This document shows, piece by piece, positions 10,643 to 22,515 of a stretch of DNA of 60,000 bases. Source of the stretch: Apostichopus japonicus (taxonomy: Eukaryota > Echinodermata > Holothuroidea > Aspidochirotida > Stichopodidae); NCBI RefSeq assembly GCF_037975245.1, contig NC_092563.1, positions 8,591,001-8,651,000 on the forward strand. The letters are read 5' to 3'. The number at the start of each line of letters is the position of its first letter. Position 1 is the first letter of the stretch. The notes beneath the pieces were generated by a model, which was not told the origin of the DNA, did not search any database, and saw only the letters and a program-made list of their open reading frames with translations. Position numbers and translations under genes: made by a program.

Positions 10643-11671
10643 TGTGCTGTCCTCGCTCTAAAACCTGAAGGCGCTATACAGCCAGACAACCATTTCCCCT
10701 CAAACCCCAAAACAAAGATAAACATTGACAAGATCATGGACCAGTTTAATTCGAGTAAATAATGGTGAATGAGTGAATGGACGGTAAAACTGAAGAAAAA
10801 AAAAACACAAAGGAAAAACTATGTCTTAATAACAAGGTGAGAATAATAAACATGTCACAAGAAAGTGACATTCCTGACTTCAGATAACCTGTGCGGATCA
10901 AGACGCACAAGGCTGTGAAATTAACATAGGCATGGTATATAAGTAATGACTGTCAACTTGTGGTTATCCGAAAACTGTCCACTATATATACTTCAATGGC
11001 AACGTAGGGAACACGTTATATGTAACTGTATAAAATTGAGTAAACAAAGGTCTAACCTAAACTCCACTCAACCAAAATCTTACCTACACGTACCCTGTAC
11101 GCACATCATGCAAATATAGCAATGATAACATAACACGTAATTGGAAGCCCAAGGGTAAAGACACATACTGAATGAGTTGTGAAGGTAATAGAATTCCCAA
11201 GCATAGATGTGAAGTACACGCAATAATAAAGATACCAAAAATAACTACAATAAACGACCTAGTATGACTGCAACAAAAAAAAACCTAACAACCAGGTAAC
11301 GTGTGAGCCCAAGTACGCATAAATCCCACGAACCGTAACAATGTAATACTGGAACGTGGCGGAATTGATATACGGGAGTACATAAAATGGAGGATAGAAA
11401 ACATTAGGGCACCTCACAAAACACAGCAAAAACAATTTTGTAATTCTAAATAAGCAGTGAAAAATACAACAAGTGCTCACAGACTATCACATTCCAAGGT
11501 TAGAAAAAATTAGTAAAATTAATCCTAAATGATCGCATCTAAACCAAGCGATGCTTCTGAGCCGAAAAACGTGTCGAATTGTAAACAAAACGATTTCTGA
11601 GTAGTCGAAAGGAAAAGGGTGGCGCTATACTAAAAAGTAATATTAATAGAATTAAAATCAAAAACACAACA
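10643..11671 (-). repeat. 3' LTR of the BEL/Pao element
   Basis: About 1029 bp. Its two ends match the right LTR: CAGCCAGACAACCATTTCCC near 10680 and 17230, and AACCAAGCGATGCTTCTGAG near 11540 and 17415. The right LTR lacks about 680 bp of the middle (roughly 10790-11480). Confidence 0.9.
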
Positions 11672-11680
11672 CTCCCCGCC
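11672..11680 (-). other. Polypurine tract of the BEL/Pao element
   Basis: The minus strand reads GGCGGGGAG directly before the LTR start TGTTGTG. This is the expected plus-strand priming site, and it fixes both element orientation and the LTR boundary. Confidence 0.8.
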
Positions 11681-11771
11681 TGGTATATATAAATATACCA
11701 AACCTCAAAAACAAACAACAATCCAAGACGACCATATAAAGAACAAAAGTGTCCAAAGACCAGTTCAAGTA

Positions 11772-12149
11772 TCAGAAAGAAGCAATATGACCTGGGTAAT
11801 ATGCCTTAAGAACACCGTGGCTTTTCCATTTGACAATTCTATCAATCTTTCGGACGCTTCCATCAGCATCAGGGTAAACTTTGTCAATGATTCCGAGTGG
11901 CCACTCGTTGCGACTGACTTGGTTATCCTTCAACAGGACTATTTTTCCAACCATGAGATTTGGTTTTCGATCAACCCATTTCTTGCGTTCTTGGAAGGAA
12001 CTCAAATAATCACGACGCCAACGTCTCCAAAAGGTTTCAGCGAGACATTGAACTTGTTTCCAATGCTTCTTATGCAGGAGCACTGGTGGCGTCCACTTTT
12101 CGAGGGAGTAACATTGCTGGGGTAAGAACTGTAGGCTGGTCGGGGTCAC
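11772..12149 (-). pseudogene. BEL/Pao pol C-terminal domain (DUF5641-like)
   Basis: The frame encodes the domain that follows the integrase core in Pao polyproteins: a WRRWRRDYLSSFQERKKW segment, then VGKIVLLKDNQVSRNEWPLG and VYPDADGSVRKIDRI. It is in a different frame from the integrase upstream; a shift near 12110 separates the segment containing LTPAMLL from this frame. It ends 100 bp before the 3' LTR, so it is the natural end of pol. Confidence 0.9.
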
Positions 12150-13038
12150 ATGACACTGCTACAAGGGGTCTTGCGTTCATGATTGCCATTACTTCAGCTA
12201 AAAAGGTACACAAAATCTCATGGGTAAGACGGGTGTGTTTAGACTGCTATAGCATTGCATTGGGAATCTTCCGAGCTATACCAATCATCTTTTCCCAAGA
12301 ACCACTCATATGAGAAGAATGCGGAGGATTGAACAACCAAACACATCCTTTCTGTAGGAGATGCTTTCGGAGCTCTCTGGTCTCCGCAATGATGCCTAAC
12401 TCCTTACATGCGCCAACAAAGTTAGTTCCCCTATCAGAACGTAGAGCCCATGCAGGGCCACGAATGGCAAAAATCCTCAGGAGAGCATTTATGAAGCTCG
12501 ATGCTGAAAGGGACTCAATGACTTCCAAGTGCACTGCCCCTGTATACATACATGAAAATATTACTGCCCACCGTTTGCTATTAGCACTAGCACCTCTGGT
12601 TCTAAGTGTCAAGACAAGCCATGGGCCAAAGACATCAACGCCGACAATGGTAAAAGGTGGTTCACATGTGACCCTATCAGCTGATAGGTCAGCCATCAGT
12701 TGAGACTCTTCTTTGCCCCTTAGCTTTTTACAAGTGACACAAACCTTGATCACATTGCATGTACGGCGCTTGCCTCCGACAACCCAAAACCCTGCAGCTC
12801 GGATGGCTCCCTCAGTTATATGTCTACCTTGGTGGGCCACGGATTCGTGATAGTGTCTGATGATAGCCGTAGAAACATGTCCAGAAGGAACAATGACTGG
12901 ATGCTTCTCTTCTTGGGTGAGGTCTGCGACAGAAAAACGTCCACCAACTCTTAACAGACCGTGCTTATCAACTTGTGGATTTAGCCTTCTGAGTGAGCTT
13001 CCTTTAAGAAAGGCTTGTCCACGTTTAATGCAGTCCAA
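12150..13038 (-). pseudogene. BEL/Pao integrase (H2C2 finger and DDE core)
   Basis: Residues near 13000-12720 give an H2C2 zinc finger (HYHESVAHQGRH, then CVTCKKL). The RNase H-fold core follows with catalytic Asp in VGVDVFGPW, Asp in LRSDRGTNF, and Glu in SGSWEKMIG, 46 residues after the second Asp, a long spacing as known for Pao integrases. A TAG stop at 12247-12249 interrupts the frame after NAML. The same frame continues with AEVMAIMNARPLVAVS to about 12115, showing one nonsense mutation followed by the frameshift into the C-terminal domain. The catalytic triad itself is intact. Confidence 0.93.
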
Positions 13039-13150
13039 TTCTTCCTTATAGGCATCTTGTTGGACAGAACGGAGGACGGTAATTCTAGCTTGTGAAAATT
13101 CATCAACTCTGAAGGAGGTGTGGGAGCATTTCTAAGTTTCTATACCAGGC

Positions 13151-13833
13151 TTACCAGGAATCTTCTTGAAAGACTTTGCTCCGCAAAAGTTTGCCGACAG
13201 CGTTAAGTAAGCCTCTCCAATTTGAAAAACGTTCAAAGCGATGAGCACCTAAAACAACATTTGATGTTTTTGTGAGCATGGTAGTGACGGCAGGTCGAAT
13301 TTCAGAATCTGCTTCAGGTTGCACAAGGTCATAGTTGTTCACCTCGAGCAGTTCTTGGCGGGACAGAAACCGCGGGCCTGTAAACCACATACTGTTGTGA
13401 AGCTCATGTGCTGCAATGGATCTAGAGGCCAAGTCTGTAGGATTTTGTTTAGTAGCAACGTAACACCACTGTTCTGGACGTGTTGACTGTCTGATGCGAT
13501 TTACTCGATTTGATAAGTAAACATAGAAACGTCTGGTAGTGTTGTTAATGTAACCAAGGACGATCTTACTGTCTGTGAAAAACCTTACAGTATCTATCTC
13601 TAAATCAATTTCATCATTGATGTACTCATACAACTCCACTGCCAAAACTGCAGCGCATAACTCAGTCGGGGAATTGTGTGGGCTGGTTTTGGTGCTAATT
13701 TCGCTTTTCCCAACAAAAATCCGACTTGACAATTTCCTTCTTCGTTGACAACTCTGATGTACGCCACTACTCCAATGGCAACTGTAGAAGCATCAGAAAA
13801 GATACACAATTCCTTCTTTTTAGTCAGCGACAA
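13151..13833 (-). pseudogene. BEL/Pao RNase H region
   Basis: Two overlapping frames cover this domain. The first (13833-13600) has the opening ELCIFSDASTVAIGVVAY, where D of SDAS is catalytic. The second (13732-13151) carries LCAAVLAVELYEYI (catalytic Glu missing or shifted), VRFFTDSKIVLGYI (catalytic Asp in TDS) and KQNPTDLASR, the Pao hallmark closing motif. A frameshift near 13700 splits the domain. It connects the RT thumb region on its right with the integrase on its left. Confidence 0.9.
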
Positions 13834-13839
13834 TAACGA

Positions 13840-14268
13840 TTAAATGACACACCGGGGAACATGCACATCTTCTAACAACTTCAAGGATTCCATCCACTTA
13901 ATCCATTCAACGTCTCTTTCAAAACTGAGATGCTCGTCCCAGTTGTTGATCTCAGAACTAAGTTCTCTCAATAGGGCCTTTCCTTTTATAGTTATCGGAG
14001 CTGTCAAACCAAGGGGATCATACAAACTGTTGACGACAGATAAATCACCTCTCTTTGTGAAAGCTTTGTCTTCTGAAGAAACACTGAATGTGAATGCATC
14101 AGTATCCAGGTCCCACAACATGCCTAAACTTCGCTGAAGCGGGAGTGAATCTGAGGATAGATCTAGGTCCTTTATGCCTTTGGCTCTGTCATCTACATCA
14201 AATGCTTTTACCACTTCTCTACTGTTTGAAGCAATTTTATGGAGGTTAATGTTTGACTCAGCTTGCAT
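13840..14268 (-). pseudogene. BEL/Pao RT thumb / Peptidase_A17-type region
   Basis: The frame reads RSLGMLWDLDTDAFTFSV then LSVVNSLYDPLGLTAPI, the strongly conserved phrase (S..YDPLG...P) that follows the RT palm in Pao polyproteins and falls in the Pfam family named Peptidase_A17. It begins just after the YVDD box (14329-14340), from which it is separated by a stop. Confidence 0.9.
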
Positions 14269-14269
14269 T

Positions 14270-14997
14270 GCTCTTGTCCTTTACAGAAGGTCAATGGCTA
14301 CTTGAGGTGTGGGGGAAGAAGAGAGGCCATCGTCAACATAGAACTTGCTTTCAGCATATTGTTTAGCATCACTTCCATGGATTTTCTTTTCCTTTTTGAG
14401 CTGCTCTCCTTAAGCAGTCAGTGGCGACTGATGGGGAAGGACTATTTCCAAAAACATGTACCTTCATACGATATTCACAGATTTCCTTTGCCATGTCGTT
14501 GTTATTTAACCCACAGGAACCTGAGAGAATCTCTGTGATCTTCCTCCACTAGAAAGCTACATCTTCTGTATGTCGGCTGCAAAGGCTATGGGATCCCTCC
14601 TGAAACGCATCAGCACACCCAAAAGTGAGTAGTTCAGATCTGGACCGCTAAGTAGCACACTGTTCAACGAAATTTTATCAATTTCTGCTGAGGAATCAAA
14701 CACGATACGAATCTGGTCAGGCTTTTGTGGGTGATGCACCCCAAATATGGGGAGATACCAACATTCTTTGCCATGTTCTAACGGAGGGGCAGGTTCGGCA
14801 TGATCATTGTCTAACATTTTTTGAACAAACTCCGCAAACTGATTCTTCTTGGTGGAATTCTTCTTCAATGACTTGCGCAGAGAGTACAAGCGCTTCTGTG
14901 CTTGTACCCGGCTATTTGGTAGGCGCCTTCTCTCAGGACGGAAAGGTAATGGTGCCACCCAACTTCCATTTTCACCCTGATGGACATGTTTGTCCAT
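14270..14997 (-). pseudogene. BEL/Pao reverse transcriptase, frameshifted
   Basis: The N-terminal RT half (14997-14557) reads cleanly, with YLPIFGVHHPQKPDQIRIVF, SLNSVLLSGPDLNYSLLGVL and AFAADIQKM, where AAD holds the first catalytic Asp. After a TAG following QKM the frame shifts at least twice. The palm continues as SFLVEEDHRDSLRFLW, then NNNDMAKEICEYRM, then VFGNSPSPSVATDCLRRAA, and the catalytic YVDD box lies at 14329-14340 in KFYVDDGLSS. All key residues remain readable but not in one frame. Confidence 0.92.
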
Positions 14998-15199
14998 TAT
15001 GTCCAGAAAAATGTTATCTTCTATAGAAAGGGCTTCTTTTTCATAATCATTTGTTTTGTCAAATAATGCTGTACCAAACTGAACCTTCCCTGTAGATCCT
15101 TTGTTACCAGTGATGTTTAAGTCACTCTTCTTAGTCTTGTCAATTCTCTATTTCACTTGAATCATGTTGGAACAAGGTTGCATGAGAGAGGTACGCCTA

Positions 15200-15784
15200 T
15201 TACTGTAAAGACTGGTTTGAAGACGTTGTGGTTTTGGGCTGGTGGGATGTGCCCAAACACACTTCTCCAACAATAACCCATCCCAAGTGTAGTCGCTGGT
15301 CATACGGAGCATCATGGGGGCCGTTGATGTGTTCCCGCACCCTGTGGGCCCTCAAGACATATCTTCCGAGCAGTAACAAAATCTGCACTTCCGGGTCAAC
15401 TGGTGGTATCTTGTTTGCAATGTTCTTCAAATGGGAAAAATGATTCGCAATATCTGGTGTTAGGATTTCCGGTCTATCATCTGGAATCATCTCACACTCT
15501 ATCAGCGATGACAAGTGAAATTTGACTTTGTAATCAATGGAACTTATCATCAGGTTGTAAGCTCTCCTCCCAGCAGTCTCCATAATACCTGAAAAAGTCC
15601 TCAGTGTGTAAGGGGTAGTAGTAGATGTTATGCCAAGTGCATCAAATAGTTGTGGTTTAGCCAGGGACCTGTTACTCTGCTCGTCCAATACAGCATATAC
15701 CCTGATAGCTTCATGTTCCTTCCATTGTGAATACACCTTGACTTGGCATACCTTCGAACAAGAGCGTCCACACAAATTATACAC
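15200..15784 (-). pseudogene. BEL/Pao aspartic protease (DUF1758-type)
   Basis: A 194-residue frame with YAVLDEQSNRSLAKPQLFDA at about residues 31-50, corresponding to the retropepsin-like active site of Pao proteases (LLD.QS..S). The tail YDQRLHLGWVIVGEVC is also typical (LGW...G). This frame is intact. It is followed by about 200 bp without a clear frame before RT (14998-15199). Confidence 0.85.
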
Positions 15785-16088
15785 ACAAATTCAGTGCACT
15801 AAGAGGTAACAGACGAAGAGTTCTGCTCCCCACCATTAACTCCCTTAGTAACTTGTGTATCACGAAAATTGCTTGATGAACATGGAGAGCGGTGTTGTGT
15901 CTCACACTTCCACATTCAGAACACTTCACCGATACTTTGCAATGTCTAGCAACATAATCACTTGTCGCCATGCATCTGAAACTTTCAGTCATACCAGTGA
16001 TATGTGTCTTCACTCTTTCTGGATACACAAACCTACCTGCTGAGCTGTTTACCTCAAAACTAGGATCGTTGAGAACTTTGGCTTCCAA
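15777..16088 (-). pseudogene. BEL/Pao gag C-terminus with zinc knuckles
   Basis: The frame has FRCMATSDYVARHCKVSVKC followed by SECGSVRHNTALH, the paired CCHC-like nucleic-acid-binding knuckles of Pao gag. It overlaps the protease frame by a few bases. Confidence 0.8.
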
Positions 16089-17165
16089 ACAAATCTGGAA
16101 AACACAAGAAGTGTGGGAACGTCACATTGTAGTCTCCCTTGTTCCTAGCTCCCTTTGAACGCCATTTATCTTGAAGTCCTGGTGGGAGCTTTTCCACTAT
16201 TCGCTTCACCCCACCGGCCGAGTCAATGTAACTGAGACCAGGGAGAGTTCCGTCTCTCATAGCACACTCCAGTTCTAACAAAACATCACCTAACTCTCTG
16301 TTTTTGGGTTATCCTTGGTGTTTATCATTGGGAAATCATCAACTTTCCTCAACAATGCTTGCGTCACTACTCCTGGAGCTCCACGCCATACTATATCCAA
16401 TCCCACTTGTGGGTTAGTAACTTGAGCAGAGCGTAATCTTTTGGCATGTAGTGACGACTTTTCACCTAGCCATTTTATCAACAGATAAAGTTCTTCCCTG
16501 GGCAACAAATTAAGGTCCTTAATCACATCTCTAAATGATGCCTTCCACGCTCTGTAATGTTCTGGTTTCTCGTCAAGTATAATAAGTCTGGAACTCACCA
16601 AGTTTTTCCGAATGAGATACTTAGCGAGGTCTTCAGACTCTTGCCGGTACTTTGCTCTTGTCTGAGTGATGATTGGATTTCTTAAAGCCGCCTGATCGCT
16701 AAAATGGTGTTGAATATAATCACTGGTTCGCTGATTGGAATTTACTTCGTGAATATCTGCATCACGTAATTCGTCATGGCTTCCTAATGGTTGGTCTTCA
16801 TCTTACACTGCGGCTTCAGCTGAAGCAGCAGCAGCTACCTTTTCACTTTGAAGAATAAGCATATCAGCGTCCAGTGCTGCCTTTTGTTTCAACAGTTCCG
16901 CCTCATTGTTTGCATATGCGTGCAATGTTCGAGCCGATTCAACCTTAGCTCGTGCCTTCATTGCTGCTGAACTCGTGGACGATCCATATATGCTTGAGCT
17001 TTTAGTGGATTTTGACTTAACAGATTTTGTGTCAACATTAACTGATTCACGATGCTGCCTCGTACTAATGTCGTGATCCATTGTTTTAATTTTGTCTGTT
17101 TCCTTATCCGCTGCTTCGCTGGGTTCTTTCTCAACACGGAAATGTCTTCCTGATCTTGTACCCAT
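16060..17165 (-). pseudogene. BEL/Pao gag (DUF1759-type), broken
   Basis: Three pieces. 17165-16803 begins MGTRSGRHFRVEKEPSEAAD and ends in an Ala/Lys-rich coiled coil. 16601-16290 carries EKPEHYRAWKASFRDVIKDL and KWLGEKSSLHAKRLRSAQ, the gag core recognised as DUF1759. 16281-16060 has RIVEKLPPGLQDKWRSKG, also typical. Stops and shifts near 16803, 16600 and 16285 separate them. The ATG at 17165 lies 28 bp inside the 5' LTR edge and is the natural gag start. Confidence 0.88.
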
Positions 17166-17192
17166 TGCTATGCCTTGATTCAGTCTTTTTAT

Positions 17193-17542
17193 TGTGATAC
17201 CCTAGCGCTAAAACCTCAGGGCGATATTCAGCCAGACAACCATTTCCCCTCAAACCCCAAAACAAAGATAAACATTGACAAGATCATGGACGTTTGCCAG
17301 CAGTTTAATTCATGTAAATGTTGGTGAATGAGTGAGTGGATGGTAAAAAGACTATCACACTCCAAGATTAGAAAAAAAATGAGTAAGATTAAGGCTAAAT
17401 GATCGCATCTAAACCAAGCGATGCTTCTGAGATGTAAAAACGTGTCAAATTGTAAACAAAACGATTTCTGAGTAGTCGAAATGAAAAGAGTGGCGCTTTA
17501 CTAAAAAGTTATATAAATATAATTATAATAAAAAACACAACA
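17193..17542 (-). repeat. 5' LTR of the BEL/Pao element, internally deleted
   Basis: About 350 bp, sharing both ends with the 1029-bp left LTR but lacking its middle. The loss of about 680 bp probably removed promoter sequence, a further reason to regard the element as dead. Confidence 0.9.
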
Positions 17543-17700
17543 GACATATACCGATTTTAATCGACATATACCAGTTTAAATCGATGATATGTCGAATTAA
17601 TTGGTAGAAGTCAATTTCCTTGGACTTATACCAGTTTCTAGCAACTCAAATTGACACATACCTATTTAAATCGACATATCATCGATTTAGCTCATTAACA
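17543..17700 (+). repeat. Palindromic ~20-bp minisatellite, right part
   Basis: Continuation of the array at 10318-10642 with the same GACATATACC, AAATCGATGATATGTCGAAT and TTTAAATCGACATATC units. It starts with the GACAT target duplication. Confidence 0.85.
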
Positions 17701-20700
17701 TATTCCAAATCCCGATTTCGGTGATGATTGACGAGTGGAGATACATCACGTGTAGTCACCTGACAATCCGCGCGAATAATTGAAAATAAACACAAGCACA
17801 GTGGAATGCATGATTTGAGCTTGAATACTGTAATTGTTAATCCCCTGGGTATGTATTTAGCTACAGTAAAACGTAACCTTACAGTAGGCACTGCAGAACA
17901 ATATCATCTTTGTTTATGGTGTAACTGGAGTAGGTTGTTGCATCGGTGTACGTACTGTAGGCCTATGTAATTGTGTGTGTATTTGGCTAAAAGTATTCCT
18001 ATACTATAGCTCCACGTGTTTGAGTAGACAAGCCCAGTTTGCATTGAGATAATTACACGTCATTGACATATCAGCTTTTCAGCCCTATTATTACACTGAA
18101 ATCTTTTTGCAAGTAATTGTCCATAATTACCATTGACATAATCATGATGAATACCCATGATAGCTTGCTAGCTTGGTTATATTGGAACTATGTATTTAAT
18201 TATGGACTTGCATTAACAGGAGACTGAACTGATGTTACGAAGACACATCAATTTAACCGTATGAGCATGTCAGATGTGCAGAAACATGGCCGTTTAAAAC
18301 AGAGATATTTATAGAAACATTAGCAACATTAACAAACAAACGACCAAATAGGTGCAACGTACATAATATCGTGACGCAACATTAGTTTCTCAAACAACAG
18401 TGATCGTGACAACGAAATGATTTCAAGCACGAATTTGGGGGTCCATGAATGTGTTCGTGAAAATTCATCATTACATGTGTATATATATATTAACCAACAC
18501 CCTTTTGGACAATATTTGACAATATGACGCTGCAAAGCACTTCACAGTCCAGTTTCTATTGGGTACATTTTTGGAAGTACACTTTTCACTGTCAGTATGA
18601 TTGCTTCGAATCGTGACATGGACGTACACTTTAAGGACACGCCGTACTAACATATATGTCTTAGACCATTGTCTTTATTTATGGTTCACAGACCTATGGT
18701 TAACCTACTTTGACTTGCTTAACACTCCCTAGTTTTTTTGGTGAGGTGGGGTGGGGGTGGGGAGGGTGAAGGGTGAGGGGAAGTAAATATCAAACAGTAG
18801 GGTTGAAATATTATCACGGTAGATGTGCTACTATTACTCTCCTATTTACATATTCTGTCTATTTCCCCTTGAAATGTGATACATTCGCAAAGTTTTTTTG
18901 GTCTGTATATAAAACTTCATCAAAGTGCAACGGTTTTTTTCCTTCTTCTTCTAAACATAACACTTTTCTCGGTGAATACATAATTTTAATATGAATAAAG
19001 AAGAACAAAGAAGACAACTTCAACACAATTGTCATGATTACATCATTCACACTGCTGTTGCCAGATGCATTCACAAATATTATCCCCAAATTGAAAATAT
19101 TCAGGCTTCGCGATATCATATTCTATAGCCCGTGTTTGGCCATAAGATGTTGACGGTTATTGGTCATCAGTCATGCCTAGAATTAACGGTGAAGCAATGT
19201 CATATCGGTCTTATCTAGTGGACAACCTGCAGTCTTTGAAATATCTGAGAATGCCTTTGGGCAATCTCTTTCACTTCTGGGCAAAGTACCTGTGCATTCC
19301 CTTTTACAAACATAGTGTGGCATATTCGAACTAACATGTGGTTTTTTAACCACTCCTATAACTAGCACAGTTTACACCTGCACGTCTGGTAATCAACCAA
19401 TCAGAAAATTTCTTTGAGGTAATTTTAATCACGTCCGCTAAAACACAATTTAGCTTTGAGCGTCTTTAAAATTGTATCCAATGCTCCGAAATGAAATATA
19501 TACTGGACAATATACTTACACTTGGGATTCTTCTCGTAAGTAATTGGAGACGAGATCTCTTTAAACATATTTTCACAACCAGTACATAGATTGAGAACGT
19601 TTCAGCTGTGCTATAGCCTACAAAATATTTGTCAAACTGAAAAAAGGGATCGATCATGCGCATTAGGAACCAGAACCGTATGTACGTCACTGTTTGGACC
19701 CAGAACCTAGACACATCCCTATTAGGACCGGTATGACAGCGCCTTCTGCTACAAACGGTAAAGATCCCTGTTTGCAGTAATTAATGCGTTAAAACAATCA
19801 ACTTCTGTTAATGGGTTATCACAGCTAAATCAACATAATGCATTAATATGCATGCATGACCTCCTTTTTTCTGCCTCTTTTCTTTAATCTTTTCTACTAC
19901 CTTGGGGGTTTTTAAACGAAGGTTTGATTTATTTTGCCCTTTAAAACCTCTTGAAATAATTTTAATTCTATCACTTAGCTTTCAATTTGAATATGTTACA
20001 AAGTGCTCCGTTCAGTTGCTGTCCACTCGGTGAGTATAAATATAAACTGAACCCTCGTCCAATTCAACAGTGTCAACAGTGTTTTGTTTATAGCTTGACC
20101 AAGGATAACTCAATAACAATTTAAAGTATTAAGTAAATAGCTTCGAAAAAAAGACCTCACAAGTGTTGACGTCACTGAACTGACAGTGCCAAATTAGTGA
20201 CAAATATCACGTTTGAACATAATATCACTAGCTAACATTGAATATATCAAGGAAATGAAATGCAGAATAAGAAAATAAACCCTAATATCAGAAATTATAA
20301 ATTAGGTGGAAAAGCAAAGGAAACAAAAATTATCGACGGGTATAGATGGCACATGCAATATTTCTTCGGAAATGAATGTCATGTTATGAATTAATTACCG
20401 TACTTGTTGTTATTTATGTTGTCTATAGTATTTTTTGTTTTCCGCTTCGAGGATTTGGTTCGGGACTACCTCCTGCCCCCCCCCCCTCCTCCCCTTCATT
20501 CTTTCAATCACCCTGCAGACCCATGCTATATGTCCATGCACTTTATGAATACTTGGTACTTATATAAGGGCCCTTAACAACTCCCTTTTTAAAGGTTATA
20601 GTCAATTCTGATATGCCAAAAACCCTTAAACAAGTGTCCTATTAGTCAGTTAAAGTGGGCTTAACTGACTACGTAGGTTTACAGTGTAACAATTCAATAG

Positions 20701-21048
20701 AATAACATAAGACTTTCATGTCATGGTAAAAGTATTCCTCATATTAAAATTATGGTTTCGCCCGAAAAATAATTCTGTAATTAGAATCTTTCAGAACCAT
20801 CCTACTTGAGAAGGATATAGAAGAATTTTTCAACTATTGAAATATTTGGACGATTAAAATACTGTAAGCAGCCTAATTTCAAATGAGGAGTGCAAGCATA
20901 GCAAGCACTATCGATTTGAAAGCAATGCGACATTGGAGAAGAAATTTTAAATTTTCGACATGCAACTTTTCAACTTTAACAACTTAAAATAGGAAAAAAA
21001 CGTCCAAATTAGTTGAGAAAGCTACCGTGAAAGAAAAAGAAAAGCTGA
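17701..21048. other. Gene-poor unique sequence
   Basis: AT-rich DNA with a G-rich run near 18745-18780 and a C run near 20478-20487. Short open frames here have no family signature, no consistent codon pattern and no splice-site context. I see no gene. Confidence 0.5.
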
Positions 21049-21163
21049 CCCCCCCCCCCTTAGGGACGTTCACCCACCAAGTTTTTTCGGTTAACTAGGA
21101 CCCTCAGCTGTCACAATCTACTTGTTTGCCATTATATTAGTGGTGGGTGTGGCCACCAGGGCT

Positions 21164-21622
21164 GTTGTCATGGCAGCACTATAAAAATTGGGGGAAAATC
21201 ATATATTTCGGAGTATACAACAAAAAAACACAATCTAAGTGTTTAGTTACATCAATTGTATGGTGTCTGGTTGATTACAATCAAGATATGAGTCATTTAA
21301 GGTTTTTATTATGCCCAATCAGGACCGTTGCGATGACAATGCTTCAAAACATTCTTGGGGTGGTGTTGGGAATTTAAGATAATTAGTTTAATTGTAACTA
21401 AAAACATGGAAACACAATCAATGTGTCTTTGGCATAAACATTTCAGACTGTCTGGTTGATTGAGCTCAAGATCAGGCCCATTTAAGGTTACTATCGAGCT
21501 CAATTAAGACTGTTGCCATGGCAACACTAGGCTGACTGGATTTGAGTTTGAAATGGACTTTGGCAACAAAATGTCATATTTATGTAACTAAACAACATAT
21601 AAAGTTACACAAGCCAAGTGTC

Positions 21623-21690
<68 letters not shown>

Positions 21691-21953
21691 CATGTCTTTG
21701 CTCAAATATACAGTTAGCCCTTAATAACTTTACATTTTGTTCTATAATTTGAATTGTTCATCATGGTGTTACCATGGCAACAGCCATATTTCGACATGAC
21801 GGTGACCTTAAATGATCCAGATCTTGACTGCAATCAACCGGGCAACGTCAGATCAATGTAGAAAAGACAATTAGTTTGTATTGTTTGGTATATGTATATT
21901 ATGTGATATTCTTCTCAAAGTCAAAATTTCATCATGGCTATTGCCATGGCAAC
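21164..21953. promoter_or_regulatory. Five RFX X-box-like palindromes
   Basis: Matches to the palindrome GTTGCCATGGCAAC lie at 21164-21177 (GTTGTCATGGCAGC), 21327-21340 (GTTGCGATGACAAT), 21512-21525 (perfect), 21768-21781 (GTTACCATGGCAAC) and 21940-21953 (ATTGCCATGGCAAC). This palindrome is the classical high-affinity RFX-family binding site. Whether RFX binds here is inference. Confidence 0.5.
21627..21684. repeat. (TA)n microsatellite, 58 bp
   Basis: Pure TA run inside the inverted-repeat element, lengthening one of its modules. Confidence 0.97.
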
Positions 21954-22310
21954 AGCCCAAGTTAGGGATGGCTTTGACTTTCATGGTTGTGATTGGTTTC
22001 ACCGAGACAGCTTCAAATATATATACTGAGACACTAACGTTGTGCTTTTAGGTTATTTAATTACAAAGGTATGTCATATTCTTAAATTCCAAGTTTTAAT
22101 GAATGTGTTGGTGATCACACCAACCATTAATCTAATGGCAAACAAGCCGATTGTTATAGCTGAGGGTCCTAGCTAACAGAAAAACATGGTGGGGTGACAA
22201 TCCCTAAGGGATCCGCTTTGGGGGGGGGGGGGTGTTTCGCTGCGTTGCCCTTGTACGTGCTCCTGCTTCAGTCCTCGCTTTGCTACCTACTCTCTTGTTC
22301 TCATGTTATT

Positions 22311-22515
22311 TTATTGATGACAAGATATATTTGCGTCAAACTGTATGAAGTGAGCGTGACGCATTTGCGAGTTACCCAATAGTAATACCAGTTCCTAATA
22401 CAGGACGATACCATGGTTACATACGGTTATCCGATTTACCTAGCTACGTTTATACCATTCATGCTTAAACCTGCTTTTTGTCATGTAACGCCTAATAAAA
22501 TGACACAACATCTTG
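22311..22515 (+). repeat. 205-bp direct repeat, first copy
   Basis: Matches 23349-23554 at roughly 85-90 percent by eye. Shared phrases include GATATATTTGCGTCAAA, ACGATACCATGGTTAC and TCATGCTTAAACCTG. It begins about 80 bp right of the inverted-repeat element. Confidence 0.85.

Larger units (their letters stand above)
10643..17542 (-). mobile_element. BEL/Pao LTR retrotransposon, degenerate, minus strand
   Basis: A 6.9-kb element bounded by direct long terminal repeats that begin TGTTGTG and end CACA on the minus strand, and flanked by a perfect 5-bp duplication GACAT (10638-10642 and 17543-17547). The polypurine tract GGCGGGGAG abuts the 3' LTR at 11672-11680. The internal order, gag with zinc knuckle, aspartic protease, RT, RNase H, H2C2 zinc finger, integrase core, C-terminal domain, is that of BEL/Pao. 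Frameshifts and stops in gag, RT and integrase make it inactive. It lies inside a palindromic minisatellite. No envelope-like frame is seen. Confidence 0.95.
21049..22232. mobile_element. 1.18-kb terminal-inverted-repeat element
   Basis: The left end (21049-21158) and right end (22109-22232) are inverted copies of each other over about 110 bp. Left TAACTAGGACCCTCAGCTGT matches right AGCTGAGGGTCCTAGCTAAC in reverse complement, and both ends close with a C/G homopolymer beside TTAGGG/CCCTAA. No transposase is present, so it is a non-autonomous DNA element. The interior is built of diverged modules of about 170-185 bp, each centred on a GTTGCCATGGCAAC-like palindrome, and includes a TA tract. 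I could not identify a target-site duplication. Confidence 0.75.
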
